This document shows positions 40,912 to 50,715 of a stretch of 64,000 nucleotides of DNA, piece after piece (within the stretch, counting starts at the first letter, position 1; each line of letters begins with the position of its first letter). Source of the DNA: Vibrio nitrifigilis (lineage in GTDB: Bacteria; Pseudomonadota; Gammaproteobacteria; Enterobacterales; Vibrionaceae); NCBI RefSeq assembly GCF_015686695.1, contig NZ_JADPMR010000001.1, positions 992,001 through 1,056,000 on the forward strand. The letters run 5' to 3'. The position numbers and the translations under genes are program-made. Below the pieces are notes generated by a model. It did no database searches. It was not told the DNA's origin and worked only from the letters and a program-made list of their open reading frames with translations.

Positions 40912-41718
40912 TTATGCTAAAACTAATTTAGGCAGGGGAATATATAAGGTTTCGATCAGTTCGCTGAGCATATGGTCATATACTTGCGCGATCGCCAGAG
41001 ATAAAGCTGTCGTCACAGCGTAGAGTTCTTCTGCTGAAGGTAAAGGAGAGTTCTGGTGTTCGAATGTGAGGAGTTGTCGCAGCGCCTTGGCACAATGTGG
41101 TGAGGCGATGGTTAGACTGCTGATCATCGAGAGTTGAGTGACTTTTCGGTAAACCGACCCAGCGTTTAGAAAAAAGCGCTTTTTGTCATTGGGTTTTTCC
41201 AATACATCAATGGTGATGCGTAATTGAGTTAAGGCATCCATTGCATCAATTACTTGTTGCCAGTTAATGTGGTACTCATCTGAAAGATCTTCCCTTCCAG
41301 CCTCTAATAGCCATGCCAAGATCACTTCATCAAGTAGGAACATACAGTGCCTAATCGCTCGCCCATGCAACATTTGATTACGAGCAACAGAGCGGTCTTG
41401 CCAATCTTGAGTTAGCACTTCAAGTTTACGCTGCAAAATACGATACATCGGCTTAGTATCAAGGTTTGCAATATGAATCAAATGAGTGACATGTTGCTGC
41501 AGTTGGTGCTCTAGTTCTAACGCTTGATCGTGGTTGTTTTCACCAAACATCAGTTGATGGTGAGTTGCGCTGCGGTGTTGTCGACAAATCGAGAGCACCT
41601 CACGTAATTCAACGAGTAATTCATATTTACGTTGTGACACGTTCTCACGTTGTTTGGCATAGAGATACATCAAGCCTAAAATCGCGAGAGAAATAGCCAT
41701 GGCTAAAAGCACAAACAT
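40912..41718 (-). CDS. Membrane-anchored helical protein of unknown function
   Basis: 268 residues. One N-terminal span (about 2-21, FVLLAMAISLAILGLMYLY) is followed by a soluble, strongly helical region with no recognised motif. Long helices with many Gln/His residues (RQHRSATHHQLMFG, HGRAIRHCMFLLDE) suggest a helix-bundle sensor fold, for example NIT-like, but this is only an impression. I recall an uncharacterised gene at this place beside udp in V. cholerae. It is monocistronic and convergent with udp. Confidence 0.7.
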   Translation of the reverse strand: MFVLLAMAISLAILGLMYLYAKQRENVSQRKYELLVELREVLSICRQHRSATHHQLMFGENNHDQALELEHQLQQHVTHLIHIANLDTKPMYRILQRKLEVLTQDWQDRSVARNQMLHGRAIRHCMFLLDEVILAWLLEAGREDLSDEYHINWQQVIDAMDALTQLRITIDVLEKPNDKKRFFLNAGSVYRKVTQLSMISSLTIASPHCAKALRQLLTFEHQNSPLPSAEELYAVTTALSLAIAQVYDHMLSELIETLYIPLPKLVLA

Positions 41719-41930
41719 ATAAGAGCAAACTCCTGTAACTTATATCGGGAGTGGGCTGTGTGATACTTCATCAGTACCGACAACGCACAGCATCTGATAA
41801 TCAATAAGCAGTCTTAATGCCAACTTTATTTATATTATTATTCAGCAAGTTATTTTTTACCTGTTGAATGCTTGCACTAATCTGGTGCTAGTTTGCCTTT
41901 AAATGAACGTATTTGCATAAAATTTGATAT

Positions 41931-41967
41931 AAAAAACGCCGTGATTAATACGTTAATCACGGCGTTT
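41931..41967 (-). terminator. Terminator of metG
   Basis: A long perfect stem AACGCCGTGATTAA / TTAATCACGGCGTT, with an A-tract on the plus strand that gives the leftward U-tract. It lies in the 304-bp gap 41719-42022, which otherwise shows no gene. Confidence 0.9.
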
Positions 41968-42022
41968 AATAGGTGTTCTATCAATCGTAAATGGTAATGA
42001 TTGACGTAACGGCAATCGTCGA

Positions 42023-44074
42023 TTACATGACGCGCATGCCAGGTTGAGCGCCTTCGTGTGGTTCAAGAATCCACAATTGGTCGCCACCAGGGCCAGCTGC
42101 GAGAATCATGCCTTCAGACATACCAAACTTCATCTTACGAGGTTTCAGGTTTGCCACCATCACAGTGTATTTACCCACTAAGTCTTCTGGTTTGTATGCT
42201 GCTTTGATACCAGAGAATACTTGGCGAGTTTCGCCACCTATATCCAATTGGAATTTAAGCAGTTTATTTGCTTTAGGCACTTCTTCACAAGAGATGATTT
42301 TAGCGATACGCATATCCACTTTAGCAAAATCATCAAACTCGATTTCGTCAGCAACTGGATCTTTGTCCAATTCTGTTTGTTGTGCTTTTGGTGCCGCCGC
42401 TTCAATTTTTGCTTTTTCTTCAGCTGCTTCTTTCTTAGATGCTTCAATCATCTCTTCGACGTGTTTAGGATCGATACGATTGAATAGCGCTTTGAACTTA
42501 CTGATTTCATGGCCAGTAAGTGGCGCTGCAATACCTTCCCAAGTGAGTTCTTGGTTTAGGAATGCTTCAGAGCGAGCAGCGAGTGAAGGCATTACTGGTT
42601 TCAAGTAAGTCATTAATACGCGGAATAGGTTAATGCCGACAGTACAAATGTCTTGCAGATCTTGATCACGACCTTCTTCTTTCGCCACAACCCAAGGTGC
42701 TTTCTCATCTACGTATTGGTTTGCTTTGTCTGCCAATGCTGTGATTTCACGAATAGCACGACCAAATTCACGTGTTTCGTAAAGGTTTGCAATACTCTCT
42801 GCTGCATCGGCAAACTCTTGGTATAGAGCGGGCTCTGTAAATTGAGTGGATAGTTGACCTTCAAAACGTTTAGTGATGAAGCCTGCGTTACGAGACGCTA
42901 GGTTCACGATCTTGTTGACTACGTCTGCGTTTACACGCTGTGTGAAGTCTTCAAGGTTTAGGTCTAAGTCATCGATACGGCTATTGAGTTTCGCCGCGTA
43001 GTAGTAACGCAGACACTCAGGATCTAAGTGTTTTAGGTATGTACTTGCTTTAACGAAAGTCCCTTTTGATTTCGACATTTTCGCGCCGTTAACCGTTACG
43101 TAACCGTGCACGAATACGTTGTTTGGTTTACGGTAACCAGCGCCGTCTAGCATGGCTGGCCAGAACAAGCTGTGGAAGTAAACGATGTCTTTACCGATGA
43201 AGTGGTAAAGCTCTGCTGAGCTGTCTTTGTTCCAGTATTCAGCGAAGTCTAGGTTGTCACGTTTGTCACATAGGTTTTTGAATGACCCCATGTAACCGAT
43301 AGGTGCATCTAGCCAAACGTAGAAGAATTTGTTTTTCTCGCCAGGGATTTCAAAGCCGAAGTAAGGTGCATCACGTGAGATATCCCACTGTTGCAGGCCT
43401 GACTCAAACCACTCTTGCATTTTGTTCGCCGTTTCTGTTTGCAGCGAACCAGAGCGGGTCCACTCTTTCAACATGCTCTCAAATTGAGGTAAGTCGAAGA
43501 AAAAGTGTTCAGAATCTTTAAGGACAGGTGTTGCACCAGATACTGCTGAACGAGGATTGATCAGATCAGTTGGGCTATAAGTTTCACCACATACGTCACA
43601 GTTGTCGCCGTATTGGTCTTCTGCTTTACATTTAGGACAAGTGCCTTTTACAAAGCGGTCAGGCAAGAACATCTCTTTCTCAGGGTCGAACAATTGAGAA
43701 ATTGTGCGGCTAGAGATAAAGCCATTTTTTTTCAGCTCAAGATAAATGTGTGATGCGAGCTCACGGTTTTCATCGCTATGGGTGCTGTGATAGTTATCAA
43801 AGCTGATGTCGAAACCGGCGAAGTCTTTTTGATGTTCCTCGCTCACACCTGCGATCATCTCTTCTGGCGTGATACCCATCTGTTGCGCTTTAAGCATAAT
43901 TGGCGTGCCGTGAGCATCGTCTGCACAGATGAAGTTAATAGTGTTGCCACGTAGTCGTTGGTAACGTACCCAAATATCCGCTTGGATATGCTCAAGCATA
44001 TGACCCAAGTGAATAGAACCGTTAGCGTACGGAAGGGCACAAGTTACCAAAATTTTTCTTGGTTCAGTTGCCAT
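42023..44074 (-). CDS. metG: Methionyl-tRNA synthetase
   Basis: Charges initiator and elongator tRNA-Met. It is a class I synthetase: HLGH at residues 22-25, zinc knuckle CPKCKAEDQYGDNCDVCG, and KMSKSKG at about 333. The C-terminal EMAP/Trbp tRNA-binding domain (FDDFAKVDMRIAKI) follows an Ala/Glu/Lys-rich linker. The length of 683 residues is normal for the dimeric form. It is divergent from the mrp/apbC gene, as in enteric bacteria. Confidence 0.97.
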   Translation of the reverse strand: MATEPRKILVTCALPYANGSIHLGHMLEHIQADIWVRYQRLRGNTINFICADDAHGTPIMLKAQQMGITPEEMIAGVSEEHQKDFAGFDISFDNYHSTHSDENRELASHIYLELKKNGFISSRTISQLFDPEKEMFLPDRFVKGTCPKCKAEDQYGDNCDVCGETYSPTDLINPRSAVSGATPVLKDSEHFFFDLPQFESMLKEWTRSGSLQTETANKMQEWFESGLQQWDISRDAPYFGFEIPGEKNKFFYVWLDAPIGYMGSFKNLCDKRDNLDFAEYWNKDSSAELYHFIGKDIVYFHSLFWPAMLDGAGYRKPNNVFVHGYVTVNGAKMSKSKGTFVKASTYLKHLDPECLRYYYAAKLNSRIDDLDLNLEDFTQRVNADVVNKIVNLASRNAGFITKRFEGQLSTQFTEPALYQEFADAAESIANLYETREFGRAIREITALADKANQYVDEKAPWVVAKEEGRDQDLQDICTVGINLFRVLMTYLKPVMPSLAARSEAFLNQELTWEGIAAPLTGHEISKFKALFNRIDPKHVEEMIEASKKEAAEEKAKIEAAAPKAQQTELDKDPVADEIEFDDFAKVDMRIAKIISCEEVPKANKLLKFQLDIGGETRQVFSGIKAAYKPEDLVGKYTVMVANLKPRKMKFGMSEGMILAAGPGGDQLWILEPHEGAQPGMRVM

Positions 44075-44229
44075 ACTTAATAATTCGCTTTCTTGATAGG
44101 TATAAAAAGATTGGTCGTTAATACTACCTTATGATGCCTGTAACGCCAAGGTGAACGGGGGAATATCTTAATTTTTCAGGCTTCTTTCTCAAGAGATTGA
44201 ATGATAGCATACGCCAAAAAGGAGGACTT

Positions 44230-45303
44230 ATGCATTCGTTGACGTCCAAGCACGACTTTTGCGCGTGGCTAAATCAATTTTCTCACCCTAATTTAATTAC
44301 TGATTGGGCTTTACAGCCTAATTTGGTTTCTCTTTCTGATGCCGGTGTTTACCAGATTACTTTCCCTTTTGCTGCTCAGAGTATTATCCGTGAATTGCAA
44401 GACTGGATTGAAACTCAGCGACAAAACGGAGAGGTATCATCGTTCGAATACACAGTGTCTGTATCGCCAAAGCCACTTGAAACTCATGTTGGTAAATCCA
44501 TTGCGGGTGTGAAAAACATCATCGCAGTCACGTCTGCAAAAGGTGGGGTGGGTAAATCAACAACCGCCGTTAACCTAGCCTTAGCGCTCTCTCAGTTAGG
44601 TGCTAACGTTGGGTTACTTGATGCCGATGTGTATGGCCCGTCTGTACCGCTGATGTTGGGTACAACCGATGCTAAGCCAGAAGTGATTGATGATAAATGG
44701 ATGAAACCGATTAAGGTTCACGGTATTCACACTCATTCAATAGGTTATTTGGTTGATAAACAAGAAGCGGCAATTTGGCGTGGTCCGATGGCATCTAAAG
44801 CGTTAGAGCAGCTATTGAATGAAACCAAGTGGCCAGAACTCGATTATATGGTAATTGATATGCCGCCAGGTACTGGTGATATACAGCTGACATTAGCTCA
44901 GCAAATCCCTGTTACCGGCTCTGTGATTGTGACAACCCCTCAGGATCTGGCTTTGGCCGATGCTCGTAAGGGCGCTGCGATGTTTGAAAAAGTGGATGTT
45001 CCGGTCGTCGGGCTCATTGAAAATATGAGTTACCACATTTGTTCGAATTGCGGTGCGAAGGAATTTATTTTTGGTACGGGGGGCGCGCAACAATTAGCTG
45101 GGGAATATGGCCTTGCTTTGTTAGCGCAGATTCCGCTGCATATCGCAATGCGTGAGGATATTGATGCGGGTATCCCGACCGTAGCTCGTCGTCCTGACAG
45201 TGAACATGCTGGGTATTATTTGGATCTTGCGGAGCGCATTAGCTCAACACTCTATTGGCAAGGGAAAGTAAAACCTGAGGCGATTGATATAAAACTGGTT
45301 TAA
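44230..45303 (+). CDS. apbC: Iron-sulfur cluster carrier ATPase Mrp/ApbC
   Basis: A cytoplasmic P-loop protein that carries or inserts Fe-S clusters. The deviant Walker A KGGVGKST, Walker B region MVIDMPPGTGD and the C-terminal CSNCG pair that binds the bridging cluster are present. An N-terminal MIP18-like domain occupies about 1-95. I chose ATG 44230, directly behind AGGAGG; an in-frame ATG at 44197 has no such site. The length is 357 residues. Confidence 0.95.
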   Translation: MHSLTSKHDFCAWLNQFSHPNLITDWALQPNLVSLSDAGVYQITFPFAAQSIIRELQDWIETQRQNGEVSSFEYTVSVSPKPLETHVGKSIAGVKNIIAVTSAKGGVGKSTTAVNLALALSQLGANVGLLDADVYGPSVPLMLGTTDAKPEVIDDKWMKPIKVHGIHTHSIGYLVDKQEAAIWRGPMASKALEQLLNETKWPELDYMVIDMPPGTGDIQLTLAQQIPVTGSVIVTTPQDLALADARKGAAMFEKVDVPVVGLIENMSYHICSNCGAKEFIFGTGGAQQLAGEYGLALLAQIPLHIAMREDIDAGIPTVARRPDSEHAGYYLDLAERISSTLYWQGKVKPEAIDIKLV

Positions 45304-45327
45304 TTATACCGCAGCAGGCTCTAAATA

Positions 45328-45365
45328 AAAGCAGAGTGAATGTAATCGTTTACTCTGCTTTTTGT
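45328..45365 (+). terminator. Terminator after apbC
   Basis: An AAGCAGAGT / ACTCTGCTT stem with further inner pairing, followed by five T. Confidence 0.85.
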
Positions 45366-45489
45366 TTAATCAAACAGTCAGAAATAAAGGGAATTTCCCT
45401 TAATCCTAGCTGGTATCTCTGCAATGAACTCCCTATAATCAGGCGGTTTACCTTAATTCCTCACATTTACACGTATCGGGTGCAAATAC

Positions 45490-46131
45490 ATGTCTGATAA
45501 TAATCAATGCGTCATCATCGGAATCGCTGGCGCTTCCGCTTCTGGAAAAAGCCTTATCGCGAGTACTATTTATAAGGAACTTCGCGCTAAAGTTGGCGAT
45601 CATCAAATTGGGGTGATTACGGAAGATTGCTATTACAAAGATCAGAGCCATCTAAGCATGGAAGAGCGTGTAAAAACCAATTATGACCATCCAAATGCGT
45701 TGGATCATGATTTGTTGTGTGATCATCTAGAGCAACTACTGCGTGGCGAAGCCGTTGATGTTCCAGAATACAGCTATAAAGATCATACTCGTACAGCTAA
45801 TACCACTCAGCTGACCCCTAAAAAAGTCATCATTCTGGAAGGTATTCTTCTGCTAACGGAACCACGTCTACGTAAGTTAATGCATGCTAGTGTCTTTATG
45901 GATACACCACTAGATATCTGTCTTTTACGTCGTCTGAAACGTGATGTAGAGGAACGTGGCCGTACTATGGAATCTGTTTTGGTTCAGTATCAAAAAACAG
46001 TACGTCCAATGTTTTTACAATTTATTGAACCGTCGAAACAACATGCCGATATCATTGTGCCTCGTGGCGGTAAAAACCGAATCGCGATTGATGTTTTAAA
46101 AGCTCATATTTCTAAGTTACTTAAATCATAA
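45490..46131 (+). CDS. udk: Uridine kinase
   Basis: Phosphorylates uridine and cytidine in pyrimidine salvage. Walker A GASASGKS is at residues 14-21. The lid and substrate segments TEDCYYKDQSHL, NYDHPNALDHD and RRLKRDVEERGR are present. The length is 213 residues. It lies between apbC and the AsmA-family gene, as in V. cholerae. Confidence 0.97.
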   Translation: MSDNNQCVIIGIAGASASGKSLIASTIYKELRAKVGDHQIGVITEDCYYKDQSHLSMEERVKTNYDHPNALDHDLLCDHLEQLLRGEAVDVPEYSYKDHTRTANTTQLTPKKVIILEGILLLTEPRLRKLMHASVFMDTPLDICLLRRLKRDVEERGRTMESVLVQYQKTVRPMFLQFIEPSKQHADIIVPRGGKNRIAIDVLKAHISKLLKS

Positions 46132-46176
46132 AATTGACTCAGAAATAGCAAAAACCTGTGATATTTTCATAAGATT

Positions 46177-46214
46177 AAGTGGCACATAGTTAACTATGTG
46201 CCACTTTCTTTTTG
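46177..46214 (+). terminator. Rho-independent terminator after udk
   Basis: AAGTGGCACATAGTTAACTA starts a perfect palindromic stem (AAGTGGCACATAG / CTATGTGCCACTT), followed by T-rich sequence. Confidence 0.92.
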
Positions 46215-46256
46215 GGTTGACCATTATTTTCTCTTGCAACAACAAGGAACGCGCAG

Positions 46257-48398
46257 ATGAAAAAGCTTTCGATGATTCTTATCGCTATTTTGGTGATCGT
46301 ATTCGGTTCTGCTTTTGCTCTTGTTATGTTTGTAAACCCCAATCAGTTTAAGCCTCTGCTGGTGGAAAAAGTAAAACAACAGACGGGATTAGACTTAAAT
46401 ATCGAAGGTGATATTAGCTGGCAGTTTTTCCCAGCGATTGGTTTAGAGTTGGGCAAAACGGAACTCAAAAATCCAACAGGGTACAGTTCAGTCAATTTAT
46501 TGAAAGTCCAACACGTGGATATCGATGTATCACTGTTTGCGTTGTTAGAGCATAAATTGCAGATTGGCAATGTGCGAGTTGAAGGTGCTGAAGTGCATCT
46601 AGAAACCTTGGCCAATGGTCAATCGAATATTGACGCGTTAAAGAAAAAACCGAATGACACGAAGCAACCCCAATCAACAGTGTCATCGAGTAATACCACG
46701 CCTCAATCATCTGTTACCCAGCCAGCAGAAACAACCACAGAAAATAGCCAGCGTTGGCAAGTCTCATTAGAAGGTGTTGATATTGTTAATGCTGTGCTCG
46801 ATATTCAAAATCAGCAAACGAACACTTATACCAAATTATATGAGGTGCAATTGAGTTTGACTGAGTTTGCCGTTGACGAGTGGACCAGCATGACGTTTGG
46901 TTTTAAAGGTCAACATAACAATCAGCAATTTGCATTGTCGGGGACCAGCCAAATTAAGCTTGCTGATGATCCGATTCGTTCACAACTTAAGGATCTGAGT
47001 ATTAAAGCCAGTTATAGCAGTGGCGATACTCAAATCGATAGTGCACAACTAGATATTGCGGCATTTCAACTGGGTAAAGCAAATACTATTGAGTATCAAG
47101 CTAACGGGACCAGTGGTACAAATACGTTTGATTTGAAGGGAAAAACGTCGGTTATTGTTAATAAAGATTTCAACAAAATTGGTGTCGATGCTTTTGGTGT
47201 TGATGCAAATTTATCAGGAGATGGATTACCTCAGTCACCATTAAAAGTGTCGTTCGAGGCGAACATGGCCTATGACCTAGACAACCAAACTATCAAATTA
47301 TTACTGACGAAGGCTGCGCTAAACGACGCTGTATTAACTGGCAATATGACGGCAGAATTAACCGATATACCTAAGGTTAGGTTTGAATTAGCCAGTGATA
47401 AAATCGATGCGGACGTGTTTTTAGCACAGAAGAACGATAAATCTGGGGAAAAAGCTAAGCCGAATGCAAAAGGTGAAGCTCCGTCTGCCAGTGGTAGTCA
47501 AAAACCAGCGCCAACTGCTGAAAAAGAGCCTGACTTGTCTGTATTACAAAATCTAGATATTGCGGGCCAGATAAAAATAGGACATTTGATTTTGCAGCAT
47601 GCCCAAATGAGTAATGTTGCAATGAAGCTAGCGATTAATCGAGGTCAGGTTTCGATTAATCCGTTCTCCACTGAACTTTACCAAGGCAACATGACGACAA
47701 AAATCACACTTGATGTACGTCAAGCGCCGGCACAATATCATCTGATTGGCACGATTAAAGATGTAAAAGCGCTTCCTCTACTTAAAGATGTGGCAGACAA
47801 GGATATCCTTGAGGGGACAGCAAATGCTACCTTCGATCTTTCAGGGTCAGGGTTGGCGTCAACGGCTATACAGAAAAATCTAGTGGGTAAAGCTCGCACT
47901 GAGTTTACCGATGGAGCAATTAACGGCATTAATATTCCTCAGCTCATCCGCACGACCTATGCTCGTATTAAAGGTGAAAAAGTGACGGAAACCGAGTCTA
48001 AAAAAACAGATTTTAGTGCCCTCACTGCGACATTGGCATTGAGTGGAGGGAAGGTTAAAACTGATGACTTATCGATGATGTCACCATTATTGAGAATTCA
48101 TGGTTCAGGTAATGCTGATTATATTAATCGTGATATCGATATGTTGGTGCGCACTTCAATTGTCGGTTCGTTAGAGGGGCAGGGCGGAAAAAGCATCGAT
48201 GCTCTTCGTGATGTCACCATCCCTGTTAAGATTACCGGCTCATGGGAAAAACCTAAATATAAACTCATTTTTGATGATGTGATGAAAAAGAAGGCTGAGA
48301 AGGAACTTGACCGAGGGTTGAAGAAACTCGATGACAAAATCAAGGATGAGAAAACCAAAAAAGCCGTTAATAATTTACTAAAAGGGTTGTTCAATTAG
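46257..48398 (+). CDS. asmA: AsmA-family envelope protein
   Basis: 713 residues with an N-terminal membrane anchor (about 4-26) and a periplasmic AsmA domain beginning FVNPNQFKPLLVEKVKQQTG and GDISWQFFPAIGLELG, the hallmark of the family. Low-complexity Ser/Thr/Gln and Lys/Ala linkers (about 140-165 and 395-425) interrupt repeated beta-rich segments. AsmA-like proteins are thought to bridge the envelope and move phospholipids. Which E. coli paralogue it corresponds to (AsmA, YhjG and others) is not certain. It is convergent with the lpd operon and shares a hairpin with it. Confidence 0.85.
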   Translation: MKKLSMILIAILVIVFGSAFALVMFVNPNQFKPLLVEKVKQQTGLDLNIEGDISWQFFPAIGLELGKTELKNPTGYSSVNLLKVQHVDIDVSLFALLEHKLQIGNVRVEGAEVHLETLANGQSNIDALKKKPNDTKQPQSTVSSSNTTPQSSVTQPAETTTENSQRWQVSLEGVDIVNAVLDIQNQQTNTYTKLYEVQLSLTEFAVDEWTSMTFGFKGQHNNQQFALSGTSQIKLADDPIRSQLKDLSIKASYSSGDTQIDSAQLDIAAFQLGKANTIEYQANGTSGTNTFDLKGKTSVIVNKDFNKIGVDAFGVDANLSGDGLPQSPLKVSFEANMAYDLDNQTIKLLLTKAALNDAVLTGNMTAELTDIPKVRFELASDKIDADVFLAQKNDKSGEKAKPNAKGEAPSASGSQKPAPTAEKEPDLSVLQNLDIAGQIKIGHLILQHAQMSNVAMKLAINRGQVSINPFSTELYQGNMTTKITLDVRQAPAQYHLIGTIKDVKALPLLKDVADKDILEGTANATFDLSGSGLASTAIQKNLVGKARTEFTDGAINGINIPQLIRTTYARIKGEKVTETESKKTDFSALTATLALSGGKVKTDDLSMMSPLLRIHGSGNADYINRDIDMLVRTSIVGSLEGQGGKSIDALRDVTIPVKITGSWEKPKYKLIFDDVMKKKAEKELDRGLKKLDDKIKDEKTKKAVNNLLKGLFN

Positions 48399-48413
48399 CC
48401 ATCATCAACAAGG

Positions 48414-48444
48414 AAAAAGAGGAGAGCGAATGCTCTCCTCTTTT
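48414..48444. terminator. Bidirectional terminator between asmA and the lpd operon
   Basis: A perfect stem AAGAGGAGAGC / GCTCTCCTCTT with a short GAAT loop, A-run on the left and T-run on the right. Confidence 0.92.
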
Positions 48445-48449
48445 GGATT

Positions 48450-49169
48450 TTAGTGGCCCGTAAATGCAACCCAGTAGTAAGACACTGGCATCGCAATAAA
48501 CAGTGCAGGTAACATATTCGCAATCGCGAAAGATTTAATACCAGCGATACGGAACCCCGTTGCAAACATGATCAATCCACCAACAGCAGAGAAATCCGCA
48601 ATCATAACAGGGTTGGTTAATGGCATAATTGAAGCCGCACCAAAATATAGCAATGCCTGAATAATGAATTGAGGAATTGCAAGTACCATAACAGGCAAAC
48701 CTAAGGTGATAGCGAAAATACCAGCAGTACATAGGTCTAGGAATGCTTTAATAATCAACATGGTTGGATCACCAGTCATACCTTCGTTCATTGAACCGAA
48801 TACTCCCGTACCACTTGCACAAAGCAGCACGAGAATCGCAATGAATTTTTCCATGTACTCTTCTTGGCTTAGACCAGCACCGGCAGGGCTACCAAAACGT
48901 TCCATAGCGCCTTTTACTTTGCCAGCCGCTGTCTGGATGTGTTTTTCCAGGTTAATGACTTCGCCAAAGATTGAACCAATCAGAATAGAAAGAACAACAG
49001 CTGATAGATTTTTTACGTGACCAGTCATTGCCAGACCAAGTCCCATAGAAGCTAGACCAAAGATAAGTGGTAAACCGTTACGAACGCGTTCGCTTACTTT
49101 GCTACCTAGAAAACTCCCGCCAGCTCCGCCAATAATAACTGCGGCGCCATTAATAAATGGACCTATCAT
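48450..49169 (-). CDS. DUF554-family membrane protein in the gallate operon
   Basis: 239 residues, glycine-rich, with about six to seven hydrophobic segments. The opening MIGPFINGAAVIIGGAGGSF and the GSIFGEVINLE segment are typical of DUF554 (YqgA/YdfK-like), whose function is unknown. It starts 12 bp after the lpdC stop and is the last gene of the lpdB-lpdD-lpdC transcript. This placement suggests transport of the aromatic substrate or product, which is an inference. A terminator follows. Confidence 0.8.
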   Translation of the reverse strand: MIGPFINGAAVIIGGAGGSFLGSKVSERVRNGLPLIFGLASMGLGLAMTGHVKNLSAVVLSILIGSIFGEVINLEKHIQTAAGKVKGAMERFGSPAGAGLSQEEYMEKFIAILVLLCASGTGVFGSMNEGMTGDPTMLIIKAFLDLCTAGIFAITLGLPVMVLAIPQFIIQALLYFGAASIMPLTNPVMIADFSAVGGLIMFATGFRIAGIKSFAIANMLPALFIAMPVSYYWVAFTGH

Positions 49170-49181
49170 GTTATGTTTTCC

Positions 49182-50684
49182 TTATTTGTTTTTTGGAAGG
49201 AAGCGTTCGTAATCAACTTCCATGAACTGTGAACGTTGGAAACGAGTATCTTTTAGCTCGAATGGAACAGTACAGTCATAAATAGTTTTACAAGAAATAC
49301 CGCGGCCTTTGATTGATGGGCTCATGTCAGGCATTTGTGATGGATCAAGAACGTGAGTTGATGCGCCAGGGATCACTATGGTATCTACATCAGCTTGGTG
49401 ACGAGTGTTAAGAGCCCAAAGTACATCGTTTGAGTCAAAGAGATCGACGTCTTCACCTACGATGATTACGTTTTTCAATTCTGGGAACGCACCAAATGCA
49501 ACAAGTGCTGCTTGACGTTGACGACCTTCGTCTTTTGGCGATTGTTTTTCGAATTGCATTACAGCCATCAATTTACCGCCGCCTGAAGAGTGCGCGTAAA
49601 CGTTTTTCACACGACCTGGCATTGCACGTTCAGTCATAGACAGAATGCTTGCTTCAGTACAGATACCCGCTAGAGAAACGTGCTCTTCACTGCAACCAAT
49701 ACAAGTTTGAGTGATTGGGTTTGTACGAGTGGTCACAGATTTCACTTTGATCACAGGAAGGCTAGGGTTTGCACCGCCAGTGTATCCTGGGAATTCAGGC
49801 ATTGCTTTACCAGTGTTGCTGTTTTGGTCTTCAACAACGCGGTAATCCGGCATGATTTCGCCTTCAATAACGATTTCAGCGTGAGCAATTGCTTTAGTAT
49901 CCACTGTTTTAGCTTGTACAAGTTCGACTGCTTTGTTACGGAAAGCACCAGCGATTTCTAGTTCGTTAAAACCAATTGGAGTTACTGGTGGCTCGAAACA
50001 TGCTGAAACGTATACCGCTGGGTCTAGACCAATGTTCACCGTGATTGGTAATGGTTTGCCTGCTGCTTCCGCTTTTTGACGGAATACGTCGATGTGACGA
50101 CCGGGGGAGAAGAAGATAGACACTTCATCACGAGCTTGGAAACATTGACGGTGGATAGTTACGTCACTTTCGCCAGTTTCTGGATCTTCTGCGTAAACAA
50201 GACCTAGAGTGACGTATGGACCTGCATCTTCAACAGTGTTTGTTGGTGCTGGGATGATTTTACGGATATCAAAATCAGGATCGCTTGCTAGGTGAACTAC
50301 TTCTTGACATGCTGCCTGGTCAACAACAACCGGTTTGATTGGGTTGTTTACAGCGTTCATCATGGCACGGCCAAGGTTTTCAGGTTTGTGACCTAGAAGA
50401 AGCGCAGTACGAGCACGGCTAGCAAGAACACCGATAGCAACAGGAGATTTAGTGAAGCCTTTCACGTTATTGAAAAGCATCATTGGACCTTCTTTAGTTG
50501 GACGCATAGTTGTACCTGCTGCGCCAACGTGACGGTAAACACCAGATAATTCACCAACTGGATCGACTTCAACATCAGTTTCTAGTAATTGACCTTCGTA
50601 TTTAGAAAGAAAATCAATTGCTGTACGTAGGTCAGAGATTGACTCACGCGCTAGAAGATAATCTTGATCTTTATATGTTTTCAT
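49182..50684 (-). CDS. lpdC: Gallate/hydroxybenzoate decarboxylase large subunit, UbiD family (LpdC-like)
   Basis: A prenylated-FMN-dependent non-oxidative decarboxylase of 500 residues. The sequence closely follows Lactiplantibacillus LpdC as I recall it: ETDVEVDPVGELSGVYRHVG, FDIRKIIPAPTNTVEDAGPY, TGKAMPEFPGYTGGANPS and GCSEEHVSLAG. The acidic catalytic stretch IVIEGEIMPD matches the Glu-rich UbiD active site. The start is ATG 50684, preceded by AAGGA; the frame stays open to 50738. The resemblance favours gallate or protocatechuate over polyprenyl-hydroxybenzoate (ubiquinone UbiD). The exact substrate is unproven. Confidence 0.88.
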   Translation of the reverse strand: MKTYKDQDYLLARESISDLRTAIDFLSKYEGQLLETDVEVDPVGELSGVYRHVGAAGTTMRPTKEGPMMLFNNVKGFTKSPVAIGVLASRARTALLLGHKPENLGRAMMNAVNNPIKPVVVDQAACQEVVHLASDPDFDIRKIIPAPTNTVEDAGPYVTLGLVYAEDPETGESDVTIHRQCFQARDEVSIFFSPGRHIDVFRQKAEAAGKPLPITVNIGLDPAVYVSACFEPPVTPIGFNELEIAGAFRNKAVELVQAKTVDTKAIAHAEIVIEGEIMPDYRVVEDQNSNTGKAMPEFPGYTGGANPSLPVIKVKSVTTRTNPITQTCIGCSEEHVSLAGICTEASILSMTERAMPGRVKNVYAHSSGGGKLMAVMQFEKQSPKDEGRQRQAALVAFGAFPELKNVIIVGEDVDLFDSNDVLWALNTRHQADVDTIVIPGASTHVLDPSQMPDMSPSIKGRGISCKTIYDCTVPFELKDTRFQRSQFMEVDYERFLPKNK

Positions 50685-50715
50685 GTTTTTTCCTTCAAAA
50701 AGTGGAATTTTTGAT

